The notes: generated by a model not told the origin, from the sequence alone. A DNA stretch of 64,000 nucleotides from CAYMMX01 sp964391675 (GCA_964391675.1 CAYMMX010000004.1:124001-188000); one strand, 5' to 3'; counted from the stretch's first letter, positions 51,559-61,597 are shown. Numbers and translations: made by a program.

Positions 51559-52525
51559 AACGCCGTTTAGAATAAGTTTTGCAGGTGGAGGAAGTGATCT
51601 TGCAAATTATTATGAAAAATATGGTGGTGCTGTTTTAAGTGTATCCATAAATAAATATGTATATCTTTCGCTTCATCCGTATTTTTTTAAAAACGGTTAT
51701 TTACTTAAGTATTCTAAAACAGAGGATGTTAATAATGTTGATGATATTAAGCATCCTATAATTAAAAATATATTTAAGCGTTATTCAATAAAAGGTGTTG
51801 ATTTTAATTCCAGTGCGGATATTCCGGCAGGTACAGGTTTGGCTTCTTCCTCTGCTTTTACATGCGGTCTTATAAACCTTTGTAATGCTTATACAGAAAA
51901 ATATATGACAAAAGAAGATATTGCTGATTTAGCATGCCAAATTGAAATTAACGACTTAAACGAACCTATTGGAAAACAGGATCAATATGCATGTGCATGT
52001 GGTGGGCTTAATTTTATTGAGTTTTATAAAGATGGCGTAGTTAGTGTGGAAAAATTATTTTTGGCATCTGAAAATTATCATAAACTGGAAAATAACCTCT
52101 TAATGTTTTACACAGGAGAAACTCGTTCTGCAGGTGATATTTTATCAGAGCAGAAAAAAAATACCACAAGTGATAGTGCAAAAATTGAAAATTTGCATAA
52201 AATGGTTGCTCTTGCAAAAGATTTAAAGAATGAACTTTTACTTGGTAATACAGATAAAATTGGTGAAATATTGCATACCGGTTGGCTGTATAAAAAAGAA
52301 TTAGCAAGTGGCATTTCTAATAACAGTATTGATTATTACTATGATTTAGCAATTAAAAACGGAGCAACCGGAGGAAAATTATTAGGAGCAGGAGGCGGTG
52401 GTTTCTTGTTATTTTATGTAAAAGATGAGGGAAAAGATAAATTACGGAAAGCTCTTTCAGATTTAAAAGAACTACCGTTTAAATTTGATAATAAAGGTAC
52501 ATCTGTAATCTACTACACTAAATAG
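51545..52525 (+). CDS. hddA: HddA-like heptose 7-phosphate kinase (GHMP family)
   Basis: GHMP-kinase motifs are seen: TKTPFRISFAGGGSDLANY at the start, the phosphate-binding PAGTGLASSSAFTCGL near residues 96-111, and a late GGKLLGAGGGGFLLF. It converts D-glycero-D-manno-heptose 7-phosphate to the 1,7-bisphosphate, fitting the GmhB and HddC domains in the gene upstream. Length is 326 residues. GGGGACAAAT precedes the ATG; the overlap with the upstream gene is 14 bp. Confidence 0.88.
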   Translation: MIITKTPFRISFAGGGSDLANYYEKYGGAVLSVSINKYVYLSLHPYFFKNGYLLKYSKTEDVNNVDDIKHPIIKNIFKRYSIKGVDFNSSADIPAGTGLASSSAFTCGLINLCNAYTEKYMTKEDIADLACQIEINDLNEPIGKQDQYACACGGLNFIEFYKDGVVSVEKLFLASENYHKLENNLLMFYTGETRSAGDILSEQKKNTTSDSAKIENLHKMVALAKDLKNELLLGNTDKIGEILHTGWLYKKELASGISNNSIDYYYDLAIKNGATGGKLLGAGGGGFLLFYVKDEGKDKLRKALSDLKELPFKFDNKGTSVIYYTK

Positions 52526-52533
52526 GGGTAAAT

Positions 52534-53088
52534 ATGATTGATTTAATTAATGAATATTTTGAAAAAATTAAAAAAACAATAGATAATATGGATAGAAATG
52601 AAATAGAAACTTTTTTAAAAGTTTTAATTAATGCCAAAAATGAAAACAAAACAATTTTTATAATGGGGAATGGAGGTTCAGCAGCTACAGCAAGTCATTT
52701 TGTATGTGATTTTGCAAAAGGCGCAAGTTATGGTAAGGAAAAAAAATTTAATTTTATCTGCCTGAATGATAATATTCCTATTATGATGGCTTATGCAAAT
52801 GATATCAGCTATGACGATATTTTTGTAGAGCAGTTGAAAAATCAATTTAAAAAAGGTGATGTTGTTATTGGTATTTCAGGTAGCGGTAATTCAAAAAATG
52901 TTTTAAAGGCAATTGAATATGCAAATGATAATAATGGAATAACAATAGGTATTACAGGCTATAATGGAGGAAAATTGAAGCAAATTACTAATTATTCTGT
53001 GAATACTAATGTCGATGATATGCAAATATCAGAAGATTTACATATGATTTTAGATCATTTGTGTATAAGAGTATTGGAAAATGTTTAA
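52534..53088 (+). CDS. gmhA: GmhA-like sedoheptulose 7-phosphate isomerase
   Basis: This SIS-domain protein has FIMGNGGSAATASHFVCDFA, SGSGNSKNVLKAIEYA, and a late EDLHMILDHLC segment, all typical of GmhA. It makes D-glycero-D-manno-heptose 7-phosphate, the first pathway step, for the kinase upstream. Length is 184 residues. AGGGGTAAAT precedes the ATG. With hddA and the fusion gene it completes the heptose activation set. Confidence 0.9.
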   Translation: MIDLINEYFEKIKKTIDNMDRNEIETFLKVLINAKNENKTIFIMGNGGSAATASHFVCDFAKGASYGKEKKFNFICLNDNIPIMMAYANDISYDDIFVEQLKNQFKKGDVVIGISGSGNSKNVLKAIEYANDNNGITIGITGYNGGKLKQITNYSVNTNVDDMQISEDLHMILDHLCIRVLENV

Positions 53089-53115
53089 TATACCTCAATA
53101 TTACGGGAGTTAAAA

Positions 53116-53787
53116 ATGGAAACAATAGTTAATAATTATAACGATATAACAAGACTTAAATTTGTAGAGTACCTTGCTACTACAAACTGTCCAAAACTTC
53201 AAATAGGTTCAGGCAAATCTGTTATTGATGGTTGGTTTAATACAGATATTGAGCCTATAAATAATGTTTATTATCTCAATTTACTTGATAAGTTTATATT
53301 TCCTGACAATTCTTTTGATTATGTCTTTTCCGAACATAATATTGAACATTTTGATATTAGGTCGGCTATGCATATTTTACTTGAATGTCAACGAGTTTTA
53401 AAACCAGGCGGAATTTTAAGAATTTCTACTCCTGATTTAGCTAAATTAATTGATTTTTATCTTAATGATAGCGATTTACATAATGATTACTGTAAGTTTC
53501 AAACAGATAATTGGCTTCCTCTGTTAAAAAATTGCGGAGTTTATAATAAGGCTTTTGTTTTAAATGATTTTTTCAGAAATTGGGGACACAAAACAATTTT
53601 TGATTTTGATTCATTGTCACAATTGCTTTCTTTAACCGGATTTGAAAATATTATTCGTGTTGAGTTAAATTCAAGTGAGCATGCTGAACTTAAGTCAATC
53701 GAAAAACATGATCAGCATAATTTTAATGTTGATTTTAACAGATTAGAAACTATGACGTTAGAAGCTCAAAAAATAAAAGGTTTATGA
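53116..53787 (+). CDS. Class I SAM-dependent methyltransferase
   Basis: Motif I appears as CPKLQIGSGKSVIDGWFNTD, and the post-motif EHNIEHFDI and VLKPGGILRISTPD fit a Rossmann methyltransferase. It lies in the sugar operon between gmhA and a multi-domain glycosyltransferase, and its stop overlaps that gene as ATGA, so it probably methylates a sugar of the glycan. Length is 223 residues. GGGAGTTAAAA precedes the ATG. The acceptor is not known. Confidence 0.82.
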   Translation: METIVNNYNDITRLKFVEYLATTNCPKLQIGSGKSVIDGWFNTDIEPINNVYYLNLLDKFIFPDNSFDYVFSEHNIEHFDIRSAMHILLECQRVLKPGGILRISTPDLAKLIDFYLNDSDLHNDYCKFQTDNWLPLLKNCGVYNKAFVLNDFFRNWGHKTIFDFDSLSQLLSLTGFENIIRVELNSSEHAELKSIEKHDQHNFNVDFNRLETMTLEAQKIKGL

Positions 53788-56700
53788 TGGTTCAACTTTC
53801 GATTATAATACCTACATTTAATGCCGAAAGGTATATAAAAGAGGCTATAGATAGTATTTTAAGTCAAACTTTTCAAGATTTTGAAATTTTGATTATTGAC
53901 GATGGCTCCGATGATAGAACTTTAGATATTTTGAAAGGCTATAATAATCAAAGAATAAAAATACTTTATGGCCCTAAAAAAGGAATTTCTGCTGCACTAA
54001 ATTTAGGAATTGATTCTGCAAAGGGTGAGTATATTGCAAGAATGGATGCTGATGATATTTCTTTGCCAAGCCGTTTTGAGAAACAAATTAAATTCATGTC
54101 AAAAAATACAGATATTGATATTTGTGGCACATCTGCCCTGAGATTTACTGAAAATGGGAATTCTTATGTTTGGAGTAAGCCTGAAAATGATATTGATATA
54201 AAAACAATGTTATTAATTGATGTTCCAATGATACATCCAACTATTATGTTCAGAAAAAGCACATTAGATAAGTATAATTTGAAATACTCAGAAAAATATA
54301 ATGCTTCCGAAGATTTCGACATGTGGGTAAGAGCTTCTAAATTCGCTAAATTTTATAATATTCAAGAAGTCCTTTTAAAATATCGTGAACATTCTAATAA
54401 TGCATCAATTACTAACGAAGATAAGGGAAAAAAGTATTTTCTTGAAATTGTAAAAAATAATCTTTTCGAAAAATTCGGATATGAAATTTCGGACAGCTTA
54501 ATTGAAGGTTTTTGGTTAGCTTGTAATGATAATGCTAAGTTCACTCTAAGTGATTTAATTAAGTTGACAGAATTATTCAATAAATTTATAACGGATGTAC
54601 AATCTAATCAGGAATATACCTCAGATTATCCACTTTTCAAGAAGCTGTTATTTAACAGGATTAATTATTTAACCAAAATCGCAACAAGTAATATTGTTCA
54701 ACAAAATTATCACACTAAAGATAAAAATATATTGATAGTTTCTCATGACCTTTCACAGACCGGAGCTCCATTGATATTAATTCCGGTGGTAGACATTTTA
54801 CTAAAAAACGGATTTAAAGTTACTCTTCTTGCATATTCAGGTGGTCCTTTGTTAAAGACTTTTGAAGATAAAGGTATTCCGGTAATTATAAGTCCGGGAA
54901 GTTTTATTGATGAATCTTTATTCAAAAATATAGCTTCTCCTTTTGGCATAGTTTGGGCAAACACAATTGTTTCTTATCCTGTATTAAAGTTTCTTTCAAC
55001 TCAGAATAATGTTATATGGTGGATTCACGAGGCTGAATATGTTGATAAACTGTTTGCTAAAAGATTCCCTGAAATTCCTGCGATTTTAGCCGCTGCAGAT
55101 AATGTTTATACTGTAAGCAATTATGCTAAAAACTCTATGTCTAAATATAATAAAAATATTTCTATTCTTAAATATGGTTTAACAGATACATATGAATTAC
55201 CTGATAAACTAAAAGAAACTGAAGAAAAGAATAAAGTTATATTTTCAATATTGGGTTCTATTGAGCAAAGAAAAGCTCATGATATATTAATAAAGGCTAT
55301 AATTTCTTTACCTGAAGAATATTTTAACAAATGTCATTTCAATATTGTAGGTAAATGCGTTGATAATTTCATTAATACTTTAAAATCAATATCCGCAAAT
55401 TGTAACTGTATATCTTGGTTTGATTTTATACCTAATGTTGCCCAAAGCAAGCTCTTCAAAGATACTGATGTTCTTGTTTGTATTTCAAGAGATGATCCTG
55501 AGCCAATTGTTGTTTCAGAGGCAATGATGAATGCAAAAGCTTGTCTTATTTCAGAAAATGTCGGACAAAAGGATTTAATCACAGAAGGTGTAAACGGTTT
55601 TATAGTTGAAACGGATAATGTTGAAGCCTTAAAAAATAAAATAATTAAAATCATTGATTCTCAAGACCAATTATCTCAAATTGGTCAAAATGCCCGACAA
55701 ATTTATTTGGAAAATTATAAATTAGATGTCTTTGAAAACAATTTATTAAAAATAATTGAAAAAACTTTGGAGAAGGATAAAAAACAAACCCAGAGCATAG
55801 AAGATTCTTTCATTGATAAAAATATTAAAATTATAAATGATTTGAAGCTTAATTACTCTCCGGAGGAGAAAAAAATATGTGTTGCATATTTAGCTTATTA
55901 TAATCCGCAAATTGATTACGGAATTAATATGGTTGAAAATTTCATTAACACGTATAAAAATAATTCTGCAGGTATAGAGCATGAACTGGTAATCATTGCA
56001 AAAAATTGGTCAGTCACTGAAGATTTTGATAAATTGTGCAGTATTGCAAAAGAAAACAATGCAAAAATTATATACTTGCCTGACGACGGGTTTGATATAG
56101 GAGCTTATTTTAGAGCTTCTAATATATTATCAAGTGAGTATGTTGTTTTTCTTGGTTCGAACATAGAAATTAGTTCTCCTAATTGGCTTAAATATATGTA
56201 TAATACTTTCGAATCCGATGAATCAATTAAATTAGTGGGCGCTATGGGTTCTTATGAAAAAGGAAAATCAGGACTTTTCCCTAATCCTCATATAAGAACG
56301 TGTTGCTTTATGATTGAGAACAAACTTTTTGTTGAATATGCTTCAAAACAAAAATTTCCTCAAACGAAAGTAGATACTTGGAGATTGGAACATTGTAAAG
56401 AATCGATTTCTAATTATATTACAAGTAATGGATTTAATATGGCTGTCGTTAATTCTGATGGTGAAATCTTTTACTCGGATAAATGGCAGCAAAGTCAAAC
56501 TTATATAAATAATGACAATGCAAAAGGGTTATTGAGTGATAAATGGGCTAGACGCTTTTTGACAGCAGGAGATGAAGTAAGACCGTTTATCGAAATTTCT
56601 GCATGGGGTAAAAATATTTTGGAATTCCCTGTTAATTTTATAAATGAATACTCTGATGATATCAATATTTTTATTCCTTATAGTGATAGGTTTGGTATCC

Positions 56701-57485
56701 GTTCAAGTAAAATATTTCATCCCGTTTTTATAGGAGAGATTAATAAAGGTCTCACAACGGATGCTTTACAGGATAATGTTGGTATTAATATCAGTGATAA
56801 ATTTGATTATTATGGTGAATTAACCGGATATTTCTGGATATGGAAAAATTTGTTGCCTGAGTATAAACAAAAATATATCGGATTTTGTCAAAATTGTCGT
56901 GCATTGGATTTTGATATAAATTCAAAGAGTAAGCAGGTTTTTGCACCTATATTTATTGATTCTTACAAAGATATTTTATCCTGTTATTCAAGCAAAAAAA
57001 TCATGAATTGTATTGAGGGGTACGATATTATATTACCTGATAAAAGTTCTTATCCGGTTAATATAATTGATCAATATCTGTTAAATCACAAGAAAGAAGA
57101 TTTTGATTTAGCGATTATTGCAATATTGCAGAATTATCCGGATTATTTTGAGGCAGTAAAAGAGGTTTTGGCTTCTCATTCAATGTATTTATTAGGAAAT
57201 TTTGTTATGAAAACTGAATTAATAAATGACTTTCTTGAATGGATGTTTAATCTTTTGCAGATTGTGGAAAAAAATATTAATAAGGCTACTTATGGTAATT
57301 ATTCAGATATAGTGTCTTCTAAATTTATGAGCGAACGCTTATTTAATTTTTGGTTAGTCCATAATATTAAACTTAGAGATTTGAAAGTCAAGACTACATC
57401 AAGTTATTCAATTTATTATGATATTAATGAATATAATAAAGTAGCTAAAACTGATGACCGTAATACGTGTATGTTGAAGGGATAG
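53784..57485 (+). CDS. 1233-residue multi-domain glycosyltransferase
   Basis: At least four parts are fused. Residues about 1-220 form a GT2 (GT-A) domain: LSIIIPTFNAERYIKEAID, LIIDDGSDDRTLDIL, and YIARMDADDISLPSRF. Residues about 310-665 form a GT4 (GT-B) domain with NILIVSHDLSQTGAPLIL, FSILGSIEQRKAHDILIKAI, and PEPIVVSEAMMNAKACL. Residues about 690-950 resemble a rhamnan-synthesis/GT-A-like region (YNPQIDYGINMVENFI). Residues about 960-1225 match DUF4422 (DNVGINISDKFDYYGELTG and YFWIWKNLLPE). Several transferases in one chain could assemble a repeat unit in order. It overlaps the methyltransferase stop. Confidence 0.85.
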   Translation: MMVQLSIIIPTFNAERYIKEAIDSILSQTFQDFEILIIDDGSDDRTLDILKGYNNQRIKILYGPKKGISAALNLGIDSAKGEYIARMDADDISLPSRFEKQIKFMSKNTDIDICGTSALRFTENGNSYVWSKPENDIDIKTMLLIDVPMIHPTIMFRKSTLDKYNLKYSEKYNASEDFDMWVRASKFAKFYNIQEVLLKYREHSNNASITNEDKGKKYFLEIVKNNLFEKFGYEISDSLIEGFWLACNDNAKFTLSDLIKLTELFNKFITDVQSNQEYTSDYPLFKKLLFNRINYLTKIATSNIVQQNYHTKDKNILIVSHDLSQTGAPLILIPVVDILLKNGFKVTLLAYSGGPLLKTFEDKGIPVIISPGSFIDESLFKNIASPFGIVWANTIVSYPVLKFLSTQNNVIWWIHEAEYVDKLFAKRFPEIPAILAAADNVYTVSNYAKNSMSKYNKNISILKYGLTDTYELPDKLKETEEKNKVIFSILGSIEQRKAHDILIKAIISLPEEYFNKCHFNIVGKCVDNFINTLKSISANCNCISWFDFIPNVAQSKLFKDTDVLVCISRDDPEPIVVSEAMMNAKACLISENVGQKDLITEGVNGFIVETDNVEALKNKIIKIIDSQDQLSQIGQNARQIYLENYKLDVFENNLLKIIEKTLEKDKKQTQSIEDSFIDKNIKIINDLKLNYSPEEKKICVAYLAYYNPQIDYGINMVENFINTYKNNSAGIEHELVIIAKNWSVTEDFDKLCSIAKENNAKIIYLPDDGFDIGAYFRASNILSSEYVVFLGSNIEISSPNWLKYMYNTFESDESIKLVGAMGSYEKGKSGLFPNPHIRTCCFMIENKLFVEYASKQKFPQTKVDTWRLEHCKESISNYITSNGFNMAVVNSDGEIFYSDKWQQSQTYINNDNAKGLLSDKWARRFLTAGDEVRPFIEISAWGKNILEFPVNFINEYSDDINIFIPYSDRFGIRSSKIFHPVFIGEINKGLTTDALQDNVGINISDKFDYYGELTGYFWIWKNLLPEYKQKYIGFCQNCRALDFDINSKSKQVFAPIFIDSYKDILSCYSSKKIMNCIEGYDIILPDKSSYPVNIIDQYLLNHKKEDFDLAIIAILQNYPDYFEAVKEVLASHSMYLLGNFVMKTELINDFLEWMFNLLQIVEKNINKATYGNYSDIVSSKFMSERLFNFWLVHNIKLRDLKVKTTSSYSIYYDINEYNKVAKTDDRNTCMLKG

Positions 57486-57486
57486 T

Positions 57487-58143
57487 ATGAATATTAAAAC
57501 TATTATAACTGCAGGTGGAAATTCCAGCCGTTATGGTAATAAAAATAAGCTTTTAGAAAAAATTAACGACAAAGAAATGATTGTTTATACAGTTGATGTT
57601 TTTAATCAAGCAGATGATATTAATGAAATTATAATATGTGCAAATTTAACTATATACGACGAATTGTGTGCAATTTTTGAAAATTATAATAAGGTAAAGA
57701 TTATTGAAGGTGGAAATACACGCCAAAAATCAGTTTTAAATGGTCTCAGCTATATTAATGAATGTGATTTTGTCTTGATTCATGATGGAGCGCGTCCTAT
57801 GATTACATCTGAACTTATTAATAAAACTATATCAGAAGTAATAAATAAAAAAGCTGTAACGGTTGCTACAAAGACTATAGATACTATTAAGCAAGTTGAC
57901 AAAGATTTAAAAATCATTAAAACACTTGATAGAAATTTTTTATACAATACACAGACTCCACAAGCATTTGAATTTAAATTAATCAAGGATTGTCATGAAA
58001 AATTAATTGATAGTGATTTTACGGATGATGCAGGAATGCTCGAATTTTTAGGTTATGATGTTCATGTTGTTAACGGTGATTATAAAAATATAAAAATTAC
58101 TACTCAAAGTGATATTAATCTTGCAAAAATTTATTTGAAATAA
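57487..58143 (+). CDS. ispD: IspD, MEP cytidylyltransferase
   Basis: IspD makes CDP-methylerythritol from MEP and CTP in the non-mevalonate isoprenoid pathway. The motif TAGGNSSRYGNKNKLLEKI, the block GGNTRQKSVLNGL, the HDGARPMI block and TPQAFEF are all in order. Length is 218 residues. GAAGGGATAGT precedes the ATG, 2 bp after the glycosyltransferase. A related CDP-ribitol pyrophosphorylase is less likely but not excluded, since it lies after sugar genes. uppS, which uses the product of this pathway, is at 61.7 kb. Confidence 0.9.
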   Translation: MNIKTIITAGGNSSRYGNKNKLLEKINDKEMIVYTVDVFNQADDINEIIICANLTIYDELCAIFENYNKVKIIEGGNTRQKSVLNGLSYINECDFVLIHDGARPMITSELINKTISEVINKKAVTVATKTIDTIKQVDKDLKIIKTLDRNFLYNTQTPQAFEFKLIKDCHEKLIDSDFTDDAGMLEFLGYDVHVVNGDYKNIKITTQSDINLAKIYLK

Positions 58144-58175
58144 AGATATTGCATGATTATCGTTTAAAAGCTAAA

Positions 58176-59255
58176 ATGGTGTATATGCAGAAAATATTTA
58201 AAATACTAAAAAAAATCTTTTCAAAAACTTCAATAATAATTTTCATGTGTTTATTTGGTGCTTCTTTATTCTTTTTCTGGAGTTTTTACGAAAGACAATA
58301 TCATAAATGTATCGGAATGTATGATGTATATAGAGGCGACAAAGCTTATAAAACAGGTGATTTGCAAAAAGCTATAGATTTTTACACTGAAGGTTTAAAC
58401 CATTACCCCGCACATTATGATGCTTGGTTTAATCTTGGTAATATTTATGTTTCATATGAAGACTATTATTCTGCGGCAGAAGCTTATCGCAATGCAATTG
58501 AGTACAATAAAAAATTCACTTTGGCCAGAATGAATTTAGGAATTATTTCTGCTGAAAAACTTGGAGATTTTGATGGTGCAATTTTTCAATATCAGTCAAT
58601 AATTAATTCACGAGGCTTTTTGTGGTTTATTCCTTTTGTGTTTAGTAATAAAAAAAGCGAGAAATTCAATAAGGGACTTGCGTATTATAATATGGGAGTT
58701 GCTTATAGAGAAAAATCTTTATATCAAGATTTGGATAAAGAATATTCAGCTTCTTATATGCAAAAAGCAATCGAATCCTATGTAAAGGCAGCTGACATTC
58801 TTAACGATGATTACGATTCAAGATATAATTTGGCATTGATGTATCAACTAACAGGAGATTTTCAAAATGCAGGTCTAAATTACTGTAAAGCTATTGAAAT
58901 TAGTCCAATGAACTACGAAGCGCATTATAATTTGGCAGTGCTTTTAAAACATTTAAAAATGTATAAAGAAGCTTATAATGAAATTGAAAAAGCTACAATT
59001 CTGGTTACAAATAATACCTCTAATATAAATGTAACCAATTATGTTTTTGACGTTCTGAATGAAATTTCAAGAATACTAATAGTTAATGGTATAAATAATC
59101 ATTTAGTCGAAAAACTTGATAATGAATCCGGTGGTGGCAAATTGTCATATGTTCATGGTAAAATAGTATCAACAGCCTCTTTAGATAGAGCGATATTAAA
59201 TAACTTCAAAACATGCCAAAGTGAAAATTACTTTAAAAATAATAAGGATTTTTAA
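58176..59255 (+). CDS. Membrane-anchored TPR protein
   Basis: A membrane helix at about residues 16-36 (IIIFMCLFGASLFFFWSFY) is followed by TPR units up to about residue 290 (GDKAYKTGDLQKAIDFYTEG, AAEAYRNAIEYNKKFTLARM, NYEAHYNLAVLLKHLKMYKE). It likely scaffolds a membrane or periplasmic complex. The start is unsure: ATG 58176 is chosen; TTG 58149 and ATG 58185 are alternatives, and none has a strong ribosome binding site. It is followed by a diguanylate cyclase whose ATG overlaps its stop by 1 bp. Confidence 0.75.
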   Translation: MVYMQKIFKILKKIFSKTSIIIFMCLFGASLFFFWSFYERQYHKCIGMYDVYRGDKAYKTGDLQKAIDFYTEGLNHYPAHYDAWFNLGNIYVSYEDYYSAAEAYRNAIEYNKKFTLARMNLGIISAEKLGDFDGAIFQYQSIINSRGFLWFIPFVFSNKKSEKFNKGLAYYNMGVAYREKSLYQDLDKEYSASYMQKAIESYVKAADILNDDYDSRYNLALMYQLTGDFQNAGLNYCKAIEISPMNYEAHYNLAVLLKHLKMYKEAYNEIEKATILVTNNTSNINVTNYVFDVLNEISRILIVNGINNHLVEKLDNESGGGKLSYVHGKIVSTASLDRAILNNFKTCQSENYFKNNKDF

Positions 59256-60739
59256 TGCAAAAAGAAAATTACGAATTAAATTTGTTGAGTAATGTCTTAA
59301 AAACATTGATTGAAAACTCTGACCCCACAGAGATAATCACATTATTAGAGAGACATTTAAATAAGTTTGGGCGTGCAAGTAATAAATTTGTCGAATTAAA
59401 AAAATTAAATATTTATATTTATGATGATAATACTAAAACTCTACGTGATTTTTCAAAAAGTTGGGTTGAAATTGAAAGAAATGAACAAAACCCTTACAGC
59501 GAAAAATTATATTTAGTAATAACACAATTAAGTCAATTCAGCTTTTTTGTTAATGGTGCGCCATATAGAATGGAAGAACTTATAAATTTTTCAACCATAA
59601 AAATTAACAACGAAAGCAATACTATATTATTCCCGCTTAAAAAGAATAATGTTCCTTTCGGTATTTTGGAGTTAACTTTTCCACATAGTATTGAAAATCT
59701 TTTGGATTCAGATTTCTTTATGATGCTTTCAATTGCTTCTTATCAAATTTCACTTAAGATTCAGAATACAATTCTTGCAGAACAAATGCAGAAGAATATT
59801 GATTTCCATAAAGCAATGAAAGACATCGCTAAAACAATCGAAACCCAGTACGAATTAAACTATATTTTGCCAATTATTGGTGAAATGATAGACAGGTTTG
59901 TATCAAATCACTTGATATATGTTTATATTGCTAATGAAGATGGTTCAGGTTTCCAATTAATATGGCCAAATGCTTGTAGAGAAACTAATATTACCCAATA
60001 TCTTTCAAAAGTAGGAGACGGTGCAAAAACTTTTTATGAAAATGATGGGAAAGTCGGTATATTCCCTCTTGTAGGTAAAAAACTTTTTGGATGTATTGTT
60101 GCTCATAGTAATACAAATAAGTTAAGTGAAAAAGAAATTGATTATCTGGAACAGTTGTCTAAGCAGTCCTCTATTACAATTCAAAGGGCTAATGCTTATG
60201 CTGAAGTTTTACAGCATGCTACGCTTGATGCTTTAACAGGCTTAAACAATAGACGTCAGTTTGAAAGTCGTTTAAAACAAGAAGTTGCGTCAGCAGAACG
60301 TCAAAGAAAGCCGTTGTGTGCAATGATGCTTGATATTGATTTCTTTAAAAAGGTTAATGATACGTATGGTCACATTGCCGGTGATTGCGTATTAAAAGGT
60401 GTTTCAGGTGTTATAAAAAAATCGATTCGGGAATCTGATATAGCTTCCAGATATGGTGGTGAGGAATTTGTTGTGTTGCTTCCATTTACAAAAATTAATG
60501 AAGCATATGTTGTTGCCGAAAGATTTAGAAAAGCTGTGGAATCTCATTCAGTGGATGTTGTTAATGAAAAGGACGGTTCTATTTTAACTGTCAAAGTTAC
60601 AGTGAGCGTTGGTTTGTATGAATATGCCGATGGTGATTCCCCTCAAATGTTGTACCAAAAAGCTGATGATGCTCTATATCAAGCCAAAACAAGGGGTAGA
60701 AACCAAGTATTTATTTCTGAAGAATTACAAATATCATGA
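59255..60739 (+). CDS. Diguanylate cyclase with GAF-like sensory region
   Basis: Residues about 1-320 hold two GAF-like regions (for example NTILFPLKKNNVPFGILEL and KVGIFPLVGKKLFGCIVAHS), and residues about 325-490 hold a GGDEF domain. The active-site GGEEF is intact with the I-site RESD upstream, and the start of the domain reads TLDALTGLNNRRQFES. It should make c-di-GMP with product inhibition. There is no membrane helix. AAGGATTTTTA precedes the ATG. It is coupled to the TPR gene, so that protein may be a partner. Length is 494 residues. Confidence 0.9.
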   Translation: MQKENYELNLLSNVLKTLIENSDPTEIITLLERHLNKFGRASNKFVELKKLNIYIYDDNTKTLRDFSKSWVEIERNEQNPYSEKLYLVITQLSQFSFFVNGAPYRMEELINFSTIKINNESNTILFPLKKNNVPFGILELTFPHSIENLLDSDFFMMLSIASYQISLKIQNTILAEQMQKNIDFHKAMKDIAKTIETQYELNYILPIIGEMIDRFVSNHLIYVYIANEDGSGFQLIWPNACRETNITQYLSKVGDGAKTFYENDGKVGIFPLVGKKLFGCIVAHSNTNKLSEKEIDYLEQLSKQSSITIQRANAYAEVLQHATLDALTGLNNRRQFESRLKQEVASAERQRKPLCAMMLDIDFFKKVNDTYGHIAGDCVLKGVSGVIKKSIRESDIASRYGGEEFVVLLPFTKINEAYVVAERFRKAVESHSVDVVNEKDGSILTVKVTVSVGLYEYADGDSPQMLYQKADDALYQAKTRGRNQVFISEELQIS

Positions 60740-60865
60740 TTTATATAAATACTCTTTGTGTATCTAATTTAAGATATGATTTATTGTTAATTATTGTAAC
60801 AAATGTTTAATATTTTCTAATGTTTTTTGAATTAATGTCGATACCTATAAATATATAGGAGTAAA

Positions 60866-61597
60866 ATGATTCAGGAAGGGAAAATTAAAATGGAAACCGC
60901 ACGAAAAAATGGGGAAATTTTAGATTTAAGCCAAATTAATGAATTATCAAATTTGAATGGTTCAGTGGAAAGAGAATCTGGGGATGTTGTTTTTGTTGCC
61001 GGTGCAAAAGAAAAATCTGTTTCTCAGCATGATGATCTTCTTGCATTAAACATTGCAAGTTCTTTTGATACCTTAACGTTCGAAGGCGTTGCTAAAGAAG
61101 GACTTTCAGAGCCGCAATTAGATATGGTTGTTGACAAAATTCTTTCCGCAATAACTGATATGGCTAATGTCAAATATAAAGGATCTTCTTTTATTGAACC
61201 AAGTGAAATTAATCAAGTTAAAATGATGCTTGAAACTGAAAAATGTGACTTAGTTTCAAAAAAAGAAATTGAAAAAGAATTGACTAAGTTTCAAGAATCA
61301 ATCCAATCTAATTATAAAGAAACTATTAATCAGTATAGAACTATTAAAATTGATATGGAAGAACAAGTAGAATTATATGAGAAAGAAAAAAGCAAAATTG
61401 TTTCCAGAAGAGTTTCTCAATTTTTATGGCCATTCAATGATGCTACAAGATCATATGATAATAAAATTTATAATTTAAAATGCAAGATTAGAAGTTGTGA
61501 TATGAAAATAGAAGAGATTTCTTCTATGAGGCCAATGGCAAAAGAAAAAGATATTATTAAATTTAATATGGAGTTAAAACAAAAATTTAGTAAATAG
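60866..61597 (+). CDS. Unknown coiled-coil protein
   Basis: This 243-residue protein has an acidic, probably loosely folded N-terminal half and a strong coiled coil at about 118-185 (KKEIEKELTKFQESIQSNYK). The last part is Lys/Arg-rich with Cys. No family is recognised. ATAGGAGTAAA precedes the ATG at 60866; a second ATG at 60890 also has AAGGG upstream. There is no membrane helix or signal peptide. The leader resembles those of murC and the EF-hand gene. A terminator follows. Confidence 0.55.
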   Translation: MIQEGKIKMETARKNGEILDLSQINELSNLNGSVERESGDVVFVAGAKEKSVSQHDDLLALNIASSFDTLTFEGVAKEGLSEPQLDMVVDKILSAITDMANVKYKGSSFIEPSEINQVKMMLETEKCDLVSKKEIEKELTKFQESIQSNYKETINQYRTIKIDMEEQVELYEKEKSKIVSRRVSQFLWPFNDATRSYDNKIYNLKCKIRSCDMKIEEISSMRPMAKEKDIIKFNMELKQKFSK

